DNA of 64,000 bases from KBS-96 sp964247975 (GTDB lineage Bacteria; Acidobacteriota; Terriglobia; Bryobacterales; Bryobacteraceae): positions 1-64,000 of the forward strand of contig CAXTWH010000012.1 of NCBI GenBank assembly GCA_964247975.1, written 5' to 3'. A program made the translations under genes and the position numbers. The notes beneath the pieces are model-generated. The model did no database searches. It saw nothing but the letters and a program-made list of their open reading frames with translations, and was not told the origin of the DNA. Below, one piece after another: positions 16,668 to 26,420 of the stretch. Within the stretch, counting starts at the first letter, position 1, and every line of letters begins with the position of its first letter.

Positions 16668-16712
16668 CGCTCACTTCACTTTCAGCGTAGGACGAAATAC
16701 TTAAAGAAACTC

Positions 16713-17033
16713 CTATTCAATTCTCACCGCTTCCCCCGGTCCAATTGAATCTAGCGCAGATACCGCCGCTGGTATCAGCCGTTTCAAATCATGCAAGCGG
16801 TTCGTTCGCCCACAGAGAACTAGCAAAGAAATCTCTCGTCCGGTCAGATTTTGTTGACTGGAAATATTCTGGTCAACAGTAACAAGAACATTAAAACCGG
16901 CTGCTTCGGCAGCTTTGAGAAGCTGACTATTTTTCAGTCCTGCTAATTTTGCAAACCTTACCGTTTGACACTCGTGGCCGGGAAACAGAAGATGCATATG
17001 TTCATCAATGCATTCATCTATTAACAACCGCAT
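16713..17033 (-). CDS. DUF5615 PIN-like toxin
   Basis: A 106-residue protein of the DUF5615/Mut7-C-like PIN group. The N-terminal RLLIDECID carries the first acidic cluster and LVTVDQNISSQQNL holds the family's (T-x-D) motif; GREISLLVLCGRTNRL is the usual C-terminal strand and helix. These proteins are thought to be RNases acting as toxins with DUF433-type antitoxins. The start overlaps the stop of the DUF433 gene (TGATG). The gene looks complete. Confidence 0.85.
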   Translation of the reverse strand: MRLLIDECIDEHMHLLFPGHECQTVRFAKLAGLKNSQLLKAAEAAGFNVLVTVDQNISSQQNLTGREISLLVLCGRTNRLHDLKRLIPAAVSALDSIGPGEAVRIE

Positions 17034-17284
17034 CAGACGCTTGCCAGCAATAGTTGTTTGGCTTGTTCCAGCACGTCTAAAGCTACAGAACGCGAAACGG
17101 TTGGAAATCCTTCCAGAAAGTCCTCCAACGTATCACCGCCTTCCAAGTACTCAAACAATGTTTGGACCGGCACTCGTGTTCCGCGAAAAACGGGTACTCC
17201 GTGCATCGTTTCGGGATCTTTAGTAATTGCTTGTGTCACGTGTTTATTGTCGCTCAGTTCCACGTTAACGGATAGGCAGTACAT
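17033..17284 (-). CDS. DUF433 antitoxin
   Basis: An 83-residue protein (from the ATG at 17284; an in-frame ATG at 17359 would give 108). The DUF433 signature is clear: ITKDPETMHGVPVFRGTRVP followed by YLEGGDTLEDFLEGFPTVSR and a C-terminal helix. The shorter start gives the usual family length. It has a winged-helix DNA-binding fold and normally represses its own promoter and binds the partner PIN-like protein. It overlaps the toxin gene by one base. Confidence 0.85.
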   Translation of the reverse strand: MYCLSVNVELSDNKHVTQAITKDPETMHGVPVFRGTRVPVQTLFEYLEGGDTLEDFLEGFPTVSRSVALDVLEQAKQLLLASV

Positions 17285-17501
17285 TTTTTTGGAGATTCCG
17301 GTAGACCAGTTATCAAGAAACGTAGGCGACAATCCAGGCAAGTGGCCTCGCGAACGCAATAATGTTTATCGTTTTTAATCGCAACTTAAAAAAACGTTGG
17401 GCGATCAGGCCAACATCAATCTGTCGCGATTGCCTGAAGATTACCAAAGAAGCAGTGAATTTTAGAAGGTAGAATCCGCTATTTTTATATCTGTAAAGCA
17501 C

Positions 17502-18143
17502 ATGACGAGAAAAACCTTAATCAAGGAGTTCCGGTCCAAAAAACCCGAAACAGTGATTGTCGATGGATTGATTAGACAAGCATGGACTTTTTTCTTTCAG
17601 CAAGCATGGCCTTTGTTCATTGCAATCTTCTACTTTGGATACGGTATTCTGAGCCATTTTGTACGCAAGTACATTCCTTCCGTAAGGATCTATTTAACGC
17701 CTGGTCTCCCCTGGGTAATCAGCGCAGTTTGCATAATAATCGGCATACTTATTTACAATGGTTTCACCAACCGGGGACGTAGGAGCTACTTGTTGCGTTT
17801 GCTTCGCCTTATCAGGCGATACAACAGATTCAGTCACGAGAAGGAGATGGAGGTGATCTCGCGAATTCATTCCCGAACTCGGGCGGCTGCGCTCGTGTTG
17901 CTCATGACTTTGTTCTTGACGCTTCCACTCGCAGTTGTAAGTGGCTACTTGTTCGGAGTCGCCATAATCAGTGATATAACCAACAACATTAAGGGGACTA
18001 GCTTTCATCCACCCTTTGGGCCAAGACTATTTTTCAATGTTTATGGGATAGCTTTGGGATTATTTTTAGCTGGATTTTTAATCTACTGGAATCAGCCCGA
18101 TTGGAGTCGCTCCTTTTGTCAGCCAAATATCGTCGAAAGATGA
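17502..18143 (+). CDS. hypothetical integral membrane protein
   Basis: A 213-residue protein with about five hydrophobic segments: roughly residues 33-50, 66-86, 126-150, 165-172 (weak) and 178-196. Basic residues (RRSYLLRLLRLIRRYNRF) between the second and third suggest a cytoplasmic loop. I do not recognise a family. The stretch from about 16.2 to 18.1 kb, with this gene and the toxin-antitoxin modules, looks more AT-rich than the flanks, which would fit acquired DNA. The following 120 bases up to 18265 contain nothing I can support. Confidence 0.6.
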   Translation: MTRKTLIKEFRSKKPETVIVDGLIRQAWTFFFQQAWPLFIAIFYFGYGILSHFVRKYIPSVRIYLTPGLPWVISAVCIIIGILIYNGFTNRGRRSYLLRLLRLIRRYNRFSHEKEMEVISRIHSRTRAAALVLLMTLFLTLPLAVVSGYLFGVAIISDITNNIKGTSFHPPFGPRLFFNVYGIALGLFLAGFLIYWNQPDWSRSFCQPNIVER

Positions 18144-18265
18144 TTGTCAATTGGCAGGCTAAAGTCGTTAAAATAAAATCTAAGCTTCGCATTCAGCCCC
18201 GCAGAGCCGCTTCAACTCGAGCCTATCAGCAGATGCATGAGATGATTGTAGCGGAATTGCCCACC

Positions 18266-20485
18266 TCACAACGCCGCCGTTTCCGTTTTCTCCCCCACAA
18301 TCACCAGCGACGTCCGGGGAAACGCAAATTTATGGCCTAGCTCATCAATCACGTTGACCTGACAGGTATAGCGGCCCGGCTTCAATTGTTTCAATGGCGT
18401 TTGGAAACGCAGATCCATTGTGCCGTCGCGCTTGGTATTAAAGCGGCGTAACTGCACCGGGGGTGTTTCAAACACCTTTACGTCGCTACTGTATAAAGCC
18501 AGACTAGCCGCCACGCTGGCCACTTTGAAGTTAGCAGGTAAGTTATCCGGTACAGTGGGATTATAGATTTCCAGAAACGCGTATAGATTTTGCCCGGCGT
18601 GAAAAACCCGCGTTACATTCGGCACGATTTTCTGCCCGTTGTCGCCTACCAGCGGGTCCTGCTCGGTCAGCTTTTTGCTGTTTTTCGCTCCGGCAATCTG
18701 ATTAGCAGCGGTACGGATTTGATTGCTCAACACCAAAGAACTCAAACGCAGAGTTTTGGAATTGTCCAGTTCAGGCACTGTAAATGACGATTCAAAGGTG
18801 CCGATCTTGCCTTCACCATTTTCACGAGCAACAAAGCGCAGCTTATATTTTCCGGGCGGCAGCGTTAACCCGGTGTCGTATTGGATCTGCCTGCGGCTCA
18901 CTTCCCCGGCAGTGGTTTCGTCAATTTTTACGGGGATGGTGTCGCGCACCGAATCAGCGGCGCGGCCTTTAGCATCGCGCACTTGGGCGATAAAATCCAG
19001 GGCCGTAGCGCGTTTCGAACCTTTCGCTTGAAACGAAAGCGTTGACCCGGGAATGCGAACAGTGATCGGCACAAAGTATTTGTCTTTAGATAAACGGAAG
19101 TAGTCCACTTCCACCGCAAGCGGCAGGTCAGTCACCGGATTGGCACTATCCATCGCTTGCTGAAGCTGAGTTTCTTTGTCCGATTCGTGCATACGGGCAA
19201 ATGTGGTCGGGGCGTAGTAGCCTTTGCGGTAATCGAGTTTTGCTTTCAACGTTTCGAGGCGCGGAGATAAGCGTACTTGAATGCGCCGGTAGCGCCCGTC
19301 TTCCGCCGAGTTCGTGCTTTTATAGGACAGCATGTAATAGCTGTTAATGTCCTGCTGTACCTCGTGGAAGCCTTCACCCAAATCGTTCGTATCGAGCAGC
19401 GCTTTGCCGCCGGTATCGGCAGCTAACGTGTAAAGCGTTTCCTGGGAATCCTGAAAGCTATCTTTCAAGCCACGCTGCGCTGCTCCGGTGAATAAACCGT
19501 TTCCGGCAGCGCCGGTCTGCGTGGCATCACCGCCGGGAATCTGCGCCACCAATCCACGAGCATCGATAGGGAAGAAAGAAACATTGGCCCGTACGGCGGC
19601 ATTGATGGTTGCTTCGAGTTGCGATTGATTATCAACGCCGGTTTTCTGCACGCCGCTGGCAATGTAAACAACAGCTTTCTTTTCGGGGTATTGCGAAAGC
19701 TGTTGGGCGGCTTCCTGCAGGACGGCCAATTTGCGGTCGGTGTTGAAGATGTTAAATTCCGTGTCGTCAGCGGTGAACATACCGCTTTGGTCTTGCGGGT
19801 CCGCGCCGGTATCGGCCATTGCCGCTAAGTCGCTGGCCTCGCCCACATGGAATTTATGAATTATGGAAACAAGCAGATCCCGGTCAGCCGTGAACGGCTG
19901 GATGGTTTTCAGTTCGCTGCCGAAGACCATGATGGAAACCAGATCGCTCGCGGTCATCTGCGTGGACAGGAATTTCAACGCGGCATCGCGGGAGCGGATC
20001 TGTTCCGCTGTTTCCATCGAGGAAAAATCGAACAGCATCACGATCAATCGCCGGTCCTGGTACTGCGAAACGCGATTGGCGTTGTTATCTGCGGATGGCG
20101 GCGCGACGGGTGTTGCAATTTGTTGCGAAGACCGCTGCGCAAACATCGCAGACGGATCAAGCGGCGGCAGCGGCGCAGTACCGAGCCGTTGGAATTCGCA
20201 GGATTTCAAGGTTTGCCGCTTGCCGTCTTCGTACAGTTCAAAATCATTCCGAGTCAAATTTTCCACCGGCTTGCCATTGCGATCAATTACCGAAACGTTC
20301 ACGACGGTCTGGCTCAAGGTCATGGAGAACGTAGCGCGGCCACCGCTGCGTTTGGGACTGTTCTGCGCGTCAGGCGGCGGCGGCGCGTCAGGAATACCCG
20401 GCACTTGGGGAAGAACAGGTTGGGTGAAAAGAACACAAGCGAGAAGCATCGCGGTGGATTGGCTAATTTGTTTTGCGTTTTGCAC
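18266..20485 (-). CDS. exported VWFA-related protein of acidobacterial type
   Basis: A 739-residue protein with an N-terminal signal peptide (ending near TQPVLPQ). Residues 50-100 carry the opening pattern of the acidobacterial VWFA-related family: VVNVSVIDRNGKPVENLTRNDF and ELYEDGKRQTLKSCEF. The von Willebrand A domain follows, with a MIDAS-like DFSSM in VMLFDFSSMETAEQ, and the segment VVYIASGVQKTGVDNQ. The last 300 residues look like beta-sandwich domains. Function is unknown; such proteins are probably extracellular or periplasmic adhesion proteins. It follows the large TonB-dependent receptor by 15 bases on the same strand, so the two are likely co-expressed. Confidence 0.9.
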   Translation of the reverse strand: MQNAKQISQSTAMLLACVLFTQPVLPQVPGIPDAPPPPDAQNSPKRSGGRATFSMTLSQTVVNVSVIDRNGKPVENLTRNDFELYEDGKRQTLKSCEFQRLGTAPLPPLDPSAMFAQRSSQQIATPVAPPSADNNANRVSQYQDRRLIVMLFDFSSMETAEQIRSRDAALKFLSTQMTASDLVSIMVFGSELKTIQPFTADRDLLVSIIHKFHVGEASDLAAMADTGADPQDQSGMFTADDTEFNIFNTDRKLAVLQEAAQQLSQYPEKKAVVYIASGVQKTGVDNQSQLEATINAAVRANVSFFPIDARGLVAQIPGGDATQTGAAGNGLFTGAAQRGLKDSFQDSQETLYTLAADTGGKALLDTNDLGEGFHEVQQDINSYYMLSYKSTNSAEDGRYRRIQVRLSPRLETLKAKLDYRKGYYAPTTFARMHESDKETQLQQAMDSANPVTDLPLAVEVDYFRLSKDKYFVPITVRIPGSTLSFQAKGSKRATALDFIAQVRDAKGRAADSVRDTIPVKIDETTAGEVSRRQIQYDTGLTLPPGKYKLRFVARENGEGKIGTFESSFTVPELDNSKTLRLSSLVLSNQIRTAANQIAGAKNSKKLTEQDPLVGDNGQKIVPNVTRVFHAGQNLYAFLEIYNPTVPDNLPANFKVASVAASLALYSSDVKVFETPPVQLRRFNTKRDGTMDLRFQTPLKQLKPGRYTCQVNVIDELGHKFAFPRTSLVIVGEKTETAAL

Positions 20486-20500
20486 GGGTTTACTCCTCCC

Positions 20501-23500
20501 TTAAAACCGGAAACGCACAACCGCATCCAGTTGCCTCATGCTTCCGGCAGAAACCGGACTGCCGTAATTGGTCGCGTTCACCACTGTGTTGTAGCTGGTA
20601 AAGTTCACGTTGTTCAGCACATTGTTTGCTTCGGCGCGGAATTCTAAACGGCGGCGCGTATCGCCAAACTGAAAGGAGCGGCCAAAGCTTACGTTAAGCG
20701 AAAACAGACCCGGCCCGGGAATGGTGTTGCGCCCTGCGTTGCCGAAAAAGCCGGACTGCGGAACCGTGAAAGCGCCCAAATTAAACAAGCCAGCACCGGA
20801 AGAAAGATCCTGCCCGGTAGCATCGGCCCGTCCGCTGCCCACGTTGCCGCTGCCGGCAATATCAGCTTGGTTGCCCAACACGCGAGCAGTTAAAGGGCTG
20901 CCGGTTTCGGCGGTGATGCCTCCAGTAAAAGTCCATTCCTTCAACAGCCGCGCCGCTAAAGTCCGCTCATTTACCCGGAAGCGCGAAGTAAATACCCAAT
21001 TCATGTCGAACACATGGCGACGGTCGAAGCTGGATAAGGCGCGCTCAGCATTAATGTCGCGAAAGTTCTGCGCCACGGTGCCGGCAAAAGTGGAAGCATC
21101 GTCAATGGATTTCGAAAATGTATAAGTGGCCCGAAACGAGATGCCGCGATTGAAGCGTTCGCTTAAACGGAGCAACATGCCGTTATAACTGGAATTGCCG
21201 ACCGGCGTGTCGTAGGTGAATGTTGTGGCGTTCGCAATCGGCAGCCGATTTTCGGAGTTCAACGCAGTTCCCGGCGCGGCGCTATTTGGCGAAATGTAGA
21301 CGTCGAGATCAGTTCCTTTGGTGCCGATGTAAGTTCCTTCCACGAATAGCCCGTGGGTCAATTCATGCTGGATCGAAAAGCTCCAGCTTTGCGCATAAGG
21401 CGTGTGGTAGTAACGGTTCACAGCATAAGTGTTCAACAGGTTCTTGCCGGGTATTGCGCCCAGAAAACCATCGTTGATGTTTAACTCACCGCCGACGCTC
21501 GAAACAAGGTTATTGGAAGTGGCAAAAGGAGGCTGCTGCGCCAAGCGCAACGCGAACTGGTTGTAAGCTTGACCGTTGTAGTAGATGCCGTAACCGGCGC
21601 GAACCACAGTGGACCGTTTCACGTGAGGCACCCTCCAAGCAAACCCAATACGCGGGCCGAAGTTGTTGTAATCGGAGTTAATAAGACTGAGCGGAAATGC
21701 GCCGGAATAGGGACCAACAATGGATTGCGGAGTCACCACCCCCACGCCGGTGTAAGTGGAATTAATATCCAAGTTTGTCAGCACGCCGTACTTCTCGGTA
21801 AACGGCTGGAAATACTCATAGCGCAAACCGACCAGCAGACTGAAGCGGGGATGAATGCGGTAATCATCTTGAACGTAAGCGCTCCAGACGTTTTGCTTGA
21901 AGTACAAACTGCTATCGCTGTAGGCGATGTTGGCTGATTGGGGAAGCCCTAATAGATAATCAGCGAAATCGAAGCCGGTTCCCGAAATCGCCTGCCCATT
22001 GGAGTTGAACTGGCTGGTTTCAAAACCAGTAAATGTGAGCGTGCCACGGCCATTCTGATCAGTCTGGGTCGCCAGATCATTTCTTTGAAACTGAACGCCG
22101 AACGAAATGGTGTGAACGCCGCGATTCAAAACCATTCCATCTGCTAAAGAATCGTTTTGATTGCGGCTGAGAACCGGAGAAGCATCGGTTAACGAGCCGA
22201 AATTGGTAAAGCTCAAGTTAGGTGGCCCATAGTTCAGCGGATTAGACGATGTTCCTTGAATGCCCGCTTCCGCTGCCACATTCTGCCCATAAGCAAAGTA
22301 AGGAGTGGTTTGATTACGATTCCGGTTAAAACTGTATTGAAGATTGTTGACGGCAGTAGCAGTGAGGTTATGGCTCCAGCTTAAACTGGTTCGGAATCCG
22401 AAGCCGCTGACAGCATCCTGAAATCCGAACGCCTGGGGACTTTGGTTATCGCGATTCTGAAGATTCAATTGATAGGACAGACGATCTTTCTGCCCTATGT
22501 TCCGCTGAATGCGGAAGCCCAGATTGTCTGTATTTTGCGCGGAAGAAACCAGATATTGATAATTGTTGACCAGCCCCGGCTGATTCGGCAGCGGGAAGAA
22601 AGAAAGCAGCCTGAGCGAGGTCGGATTCAACAGGTTAGCCGGAATCACGTTTCCAGCGAAAGGCGTATGCGTGGACGGATTGAAAACCTGAATGGGGCCG
22701 CCTGATTGAACGCTTTCGGAAAAATTACCGGCCCGTTCGAGCGCGGTCGGAACCGTTTCGGTAAACGTGTTGGGATTGCGATTGCGCGTTCCGAAATAAC
22801 TCAGAAAGAAGAACGTAGAAGGATTTTTGATCAACTTCGGGATCACCAAAGGGCCGCCCACTACGGCACTGAAGCGATTCTGAGCGTAAGCAGGCTGAAT
22901 CACATCCTGGCCGGTAATGGAATACGGCTTTGCGTTCACAGCGGAGTTGCCTACCTGGAAGGACAACATGCCGTGAATCTGGTTAGGCCGACGGCGATTG
23001 CCAAAGTTTCCGGCGCGAAAGCCGTTGTTGGGGCCGCCACGACCGCGCCCGCCAGGACCATCAAACCCGCCACCGCCGCCAAAGCCTCCGCCACCTCTAC
23101 CGCCGCCAAAGCCTCCGCCACCACCCCCATCAGCAGTGCCGCCGCCGAAACCGCTGGCTGCTCCGTTGAAACCATTTCCATTTTGAGCAGAAAGATTATC
23201 ACCGTTATTGGGAGGACCAAACCCGTTTGGGCCGCCACCCAATCCAAAACCGTTGGTATCGGGAGAAGCATTCGCGGCTAGTCCTTGGCTTAAGCTGCCG
23301 GAAACAATGAAAGAATCGTTGCCGCCGTTTCCCGCGCCCGCCGCTGAAGTAAACTGAGCCGGTGCGCTGCCGTTCAATGCGTTCTGCAATTCAGATTGAG
23401 CCGAGGGCAAGGCTTGATTCAGTCCGATAGACATATTGGGCGCTCCTGAAAGATTCTCGCCATTGCCGCGCGCCGCAAACTGCCGCACCCTTTGCGCAAG

Positions 23501-23833
23501 GGGTGATTCCGCCAGCTTCAATTGCAGGTTAACGGGCTGACCTGGCGCAAGCTTGGCGACCTGGTTCAAGGGTTCGAAACCGAACATGGTGACTTGCAGG
23601 TTCCAGTTACCGGTTTCCACCGATAAAAAGAAGTGACCATCGGCATCTGTAACAGTGGAAGCTTTTTGCGTTCCTTGTGTGGCAGTAACGGTAGCGCCGG
23701 GAACAGGCTGATTGTTGGAGCGAATATAACCGCTCTGCGCTTGTAGCAATAAGCAGCTTACCCACAACCAGAAAATCGCTCGTAAAATTCTTGCCACGTA
23801 AAACCGCCCTAGACAGGAGAGATCTTCTTTCAT
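20501..23833 (-). CDS. Oar-like TonB-dependent receptor with carboxypeptidase-regulatory domain and Gly-rich linker
   Basis: A 1110-residue outer-membrane protein. A signal peptide (to about residue 33) is followed by a carboxypeptidase-regulatory domain (GYIRSNNQPVPGATVTAT, residues 35-115). Next is a variable linker, and from about residue 285 the plug-like and beta-barrel part (for example VGGPLVIPKLIKNPSTFFFL, then many alternating strands). The C-terminus ends in an aromatic residue (VVRFRF), as expected for an outer-membrane barrel. About residues 190-280 are Gly/Asn-rich, including poly-Gly runs. Such Oar-like proteins are very common in Solibacteres and may import glycans or peptides; the ligand is unknown. 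Confidence 0.92.
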   Translation of the reverse strand: MKEDLSCLGRFYVARILRAIFWLWVSCLLLQAQSGYIRSNNQPVPGATVTATQGTQKASTVTDADGHFFLSVETGNWNLQVTMFGFEPLNQVAKLAPGQPVNLQLKLAESPLAQRVRQFAARGNGENLSGAPNMSIGLNQALPSAQSELQNALNGSAPAQFTSAAGAGNGGNDSFIVSGSLSQGLAANASPDTNGFGLGGGPNGFGPPNNGDNLSAQNGNGFNGAASGFGGGTADGGGGGGFGGGRGGGGFGGGGGFDGPGGRGRGGPNNGFRAGNFGNRRRPNQIHGMLSFQVGNSAVNAKPYSITGQDVIQPAYAQNRFSAVVGGPLVIPKLIKNPSTFFFLSYFGTRNRNPNTFTETVPTALERAGNFSESVQSGGPIQVFNPSTHTPFAGNVIPANLLNPTSLRLLSFFPLPNQPGLVNNYQYLVSSAQNTDNLGFRIQRNIGQKDRLSYQLNLQNRDNQSPQAFGFQDAVSGFGFRTSLSWSHNLTATAVNNLQYSFNRNRNQTTPYFAYGQNVAAEAGIQGTSSNPLNYGPPNLSFTNFGSLTDASPVLSRNQNDSLADGMVLNRGVHTISFGVQFQRNDLATQTDQNGRGTLTFTGFETSQFNSNGQAISGTGFDFADYLLGLPQSANIAYSDSSLYFKQNVWSAYVQDDYRIHPRFSLLVGLRYEYFQPFTEKYGVLTNLDINSTYTGVGVVTPQSIVGPYSGAFPLSLINSDYNNFGPRIGFAWRVPHVKRSTVVRAGYGIYYNGQAYNQFALRLAQQPPFATSNNLVSSVGGELNINDGFLGAIPGKNLLNTYAVNRYYHTPYAQSWSFSIQHELTHGLFVEGTYIGTKGTDLDVYISPNSAAPGTALNSENRLPIANATTFTYDTPVGNSSYNGMLLRLSERFNRGISFRATYTFSKSIDDASTFAGTVAQNFRDINAERALSSFDRRHVFDMNWVFTSRFRVNERTLAARLLKEWTFTGGITAETGSPLTARVLGNQADIAGSGNVGSGRADATGQDLSSGAGLFNLGAFTVPQSGFFGNAGRNTIPGPGLFSLNVSFGRSFQFGDTRRRLEFRAEANNVLNNVNFTSYNTVVNATNYGSPVSAGSMRQLDAVVRFRF

Positions 23834-23938
23834 TTTCGCGGCAAAACAAGTCGAAATTGAGAATTTCTCTTTCTAAAATGGTAAGGTTTTGTCATCCGGT
23901 TTACGGTAACTTGGCAGAAACAACCGGCTCGGGCAAAT

Positions 23939-24013
23939 CTACGGCTGGGTAATTGCAATTAAAGCAGAAATAACCAGCACCATGTAACTAACGGCCAGAA
24001 TCATGCCCTTCAT
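23939..24013 (-). CDS. possible 24-residue membrane microprotein
   Basis: The only coding candidate in the 313-base gap between the TonB receptor and the next plus-strand gene. ATG at 24013 opens a frame MKGMILAVSYMVLVISALIA plus ITQP and a TAG stop. It is one hydrophobic helix with a basic start. A GGAGG lies 16 bases upstream of the ATG, further than ideal. The rest of the gap shows no clear feature. It resembles other single-helix subunits such as KdpF only in shape. Confidence 0.3.
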   Translation of the reverse strand: MKGMILAVSYMVLVISALIAITQP

Positions 24014-24146
24014 ACTTTTGTTTTGACTTCCTCCGCTAATTTAGACGAAATGAAACGTCCGAAAGTTGTCTTCCGGGCGGTAAGGATTTGTCCCGGAGAG
24101 AATACATAAAACAACACGCGACTAAATCTGATAGCTTGGAAGGCGA

Positions 24147-24641
24147 ATGACGTTTGATTTGGCGGCAACGAAAACAGACATTCTTACCCAACTGGAGCAG
24201 GAAGGTTTTGCCACCTTCTTCAGCGAATCGAGCATGGACGGAATTAACGTTATCTATTGGGATACGAAACGCCATCCTGCGGTTCATGAATTCCTGCAGG
24301 TGGCGAAGCGATGCGGCTGCCTTTTAATCGTGTTCTATGAACGCACGTTTTCGCAGGTTTCCATTGATGAAACCCTGGAACGGCTGCAAGAAGCGGAACT
24401 GAACCGCGAAGAAAAACGCTCGTATGAGTTGCGGTTGAAAGAATTACAGAAATTCGAAGGCTTTACCTGCGAGCTGGATGTAGCGTTCACGCATGACCAG
24501 CAGATTTATCTTTACCAGCTTCGAACGGACTGGTTTGAAGAATTTGAAGACATCTTCGCCGATGTGGCAGTAGGCGAAATAGATACCTTTGAGGAAGATG
24601 ATGAGGAAGGCCCGGTTTCCGGGTACTTTTCCCGAAATTAA
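24147..24641 (+). CDS. conserved hypothetical cytoplasmic protein
   Basis: A 164-residue soluble protein, not recognised. It has a mixed alpha/beta N-terminal half, a charged helical middle (about residues 80-112, rich in Glu, Arg and Leu) and an acidic C-terminus (EIDTFEEDDEEG). Its stop overlaps the start of recJ (TAATG), so the two are translated in tandem and it may be connected to RecJ function, but that is inference only. Confidence 0.75.
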   Translation: MTFDLAATKTDILTQLEQEGFATFFSESSMDGINVIYWDTKRHPAVHEFLQVAKRCGCLLIVFYERTFSQVSIDETLERLQEAELNREEKRSYELRLKELQKFEGFTCELDVAFTHDQQIYLYQLRTDWFEEFEDIFADVAVGEIDTFEEDDEEGPVSGYFSRN

Positions 24642-26410
24642 TGGCGACACTCACAACACGGCCCACCCGTCCGCCAGCCCGTTGGAACCTGCCGGTTTCT
24701 GATCAAGTTTTGATTGAGCAACTCAGACAACAGATGGGCATCGGGCGGCTGACTGCCGCCATTCTGATTCAGCGCGGCTTTAACACTCCTGAAGCGGCGC
24801 AGCAGTTTCTGCAGCCGTCTTTTACAAATTTGAATGATCCTTACGCGATGCAGGGGATGGAGGCTGCGGTCCGCCGCATCTGGACCGCCATTCGCACGGG
24901 TGAACCGATTCTGCTTTATGGCGATTACGACGTGGACGGAACCGCGTCGATTGTGATTCTAAAAACCGCGCTTGATTTGTTGAAGGCCGATGTTCAGTTT
25001 CATGTGCCGCACCGCTTGAAAGACGGCTACGGCATGAGAACGGAAGCAGTGGAAGAAGCAGCGGCTAAAGGCGTTAAGCTCATCATCAGCGTGGATACCG
25101 GCATTCGCGCTCATGAGGTGGTGCGACAAGCCGGCGAACTAGGCATTGATGTGGTTGTAACTGACCACCATCTGCCGGAAACGGAGTTGCCCCCGGCAGT
25201 GGCGGTTTTGAATCCGCAGCGGCCCGATTGTGCTTATCCGGAAAAAAACTTGTGCGGAGCAGGGGTCGCGTTTAAATTGATTCAGGCGCTGCTGCAACAA
25301 GCTCCGTTTTCCGAAGATCGCCGCGAGAAACTGTTTGATTCCTTTTTGAAGCTGGTAGCTATAGCTACCATTGCTGACATTGTTCCCCTAACAGGCGAGA
25401 ATCGGGTGATTGTCAGGCGCGGGCTGGCTGGTCTCGCGAACGTGAAAAACACTGGCTTGCGAGCCTTGATCGAGGTAGCCGGTTTGAACGAGGGTGTCGT
25501 GCCATCAACGCATCAGGTTGCTTTTCGTATCGCGCCGCGCATTAACGCGGCAGGGCGCATGGCCAGCGCGCGCGACGTAGTGGATTTGTTTCTGACCAGC
25601 GATGAATCACGCGCCCGTGAACTGGCGTCGCAGCTTGATTTGTTGAATCGGGAGCGGCAGCAGGCAGAAGCTGACATTATCGAAAACATCCTGGCGCAGT
25701 GCTGCGCCCATGTTGATCCTGAATCTTCAGCGGCGTTAGTGTTTGCTGAAGCAGGATGGCATCTGGGCGTAGTGGGCATTGTGGCCAGCCGCTTGGTGGA
25801 ACGTTTTTCACGACCCGTTTTTGTGTTGAGCGATTCTGCCGAAGAAGGCTACTTTTCCGGTTCGGGCCGCAGCATTCCTTCCTTTCACCTGTTGCAGGCT
25901 TTGGAAGGCATGTCGCACCTATTTCACAAATTCGGAGGCCATCGACAGGCGGCAGGGCTGACCATTAAACGGGAACGGGTAGATGAGTTTCGCGAACGCT
26001 TTCACTCCATCGCCAGCAAGCAGTTGACTGCGGACGATATGCGCCCGCAATATAAGGTGGACGCTACCGCATCCTTCACTGAGTTAACGGAAGAAGCAAT
26101 CGGGGAAATTTTCACCCTTGCGCCATTTGGCTTTGGAAATCCCACGCCTGTGCTGGCGGCGGAAAACGTGGAAGTCGCAGGACCGCTTCGCACAATGGGA
26201 AGCGAAGGAAAACACATCCGAATTCCGCTTCGCCAGAATGGCCGTACGCTTTCGTTTGTAGGGTGGAACTTCGGCGATCGCACGGGGCTGTTTCAGCCGG
26301 GAACCAGAATGGATGTGCTGTTTACGGTGGAAGATGATCCGGGATCAAAAGCGCGCGGCTATGATGGCTGGAGTTTTTCCTTGAAAGACGCGCGAACAAC
26401 TCGCAGTTAG
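24641..26410 (+). CDS. recJ: single-stranded-DNA-specific exonuclease RecJ
   Basis: A 589-residue 5'-3' exonuclease of the DHH family, acting in recombination and mismatch repair. The DHH-family motifs appear in order: YGDYDVDGTAS, VVTDHHLPE with DHH, and KFGGHRQAAGLTI in the DHHA1 domain. The C-terminal OB domain is present (APFGFGNPTPVLAAENV). The length matches the E. coli enzyme (577). It overlaps the previous gene by one base. Confidence 0.96.
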   Translation: MATLTTRPTRPPARWNLPVSDQVLIEQLRQQMGIGRLTAAILIQRGFNTPEAAQQFLQPSFTNLNDPYAMQGMEAAVRRIWTAIRTGEPILLYGDYDVDGTASIVILKTALDLLKADVQFHVPHRLKDGYGMRTEAVEEAAAKGVKLIISVDTGIRAHEVVRQAGELGIDVVVTDHHLPETELPPAVAVLNPQRPDCAYPEKNLCGAGVAFKLIQALLQQAPFSEDRREKLFDSFLKLVAIATIADIVPLTGENRVIVRRGLAGLANVKNTGLRALIEVAGLNEGVVPSTHQVAFRIAPRINAAGRMASARDVVDLFLTSDESRARELASQLDLLNRERQQAEADIIENILAQCCAHVDPESSAALVFAEAGWHLGVVGIVASRLVERFSRPVFVLSDSAEEGYFSGSGRSIPSFHLLQALEGMSHLFHKFGGHRQAAGLTIKRERVDEFRERFHSIASKQLTADDMRPQYKVDATASFTELTEEAIGEIFTLAPFGFGNPTPVLAAENVEVAGPLRTMGSEGKHIRIPLRQNGRTLSFVGWNFGDRTGLFQPGTRMDVLFTVEDDPGSKARGYDGWSFSLKDARTTRS

Positions 26411-26420
26411 TTCGAATTAA

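Noticed and set aside
18140..18340. Plus-strand frame of about 66-79 basic residues after the membrane protein gene
   Set aside because: It runs antisense into the VWFA gene end, has no ribosome site and a composition typical of a shadow frame.
22998..23186. Proline-rich plus-strand ORF
   Set aside because: It is the reverse complement of the glycine-rich linker of the TonB receptor (GGN read backwards gives CCN), not a gene.
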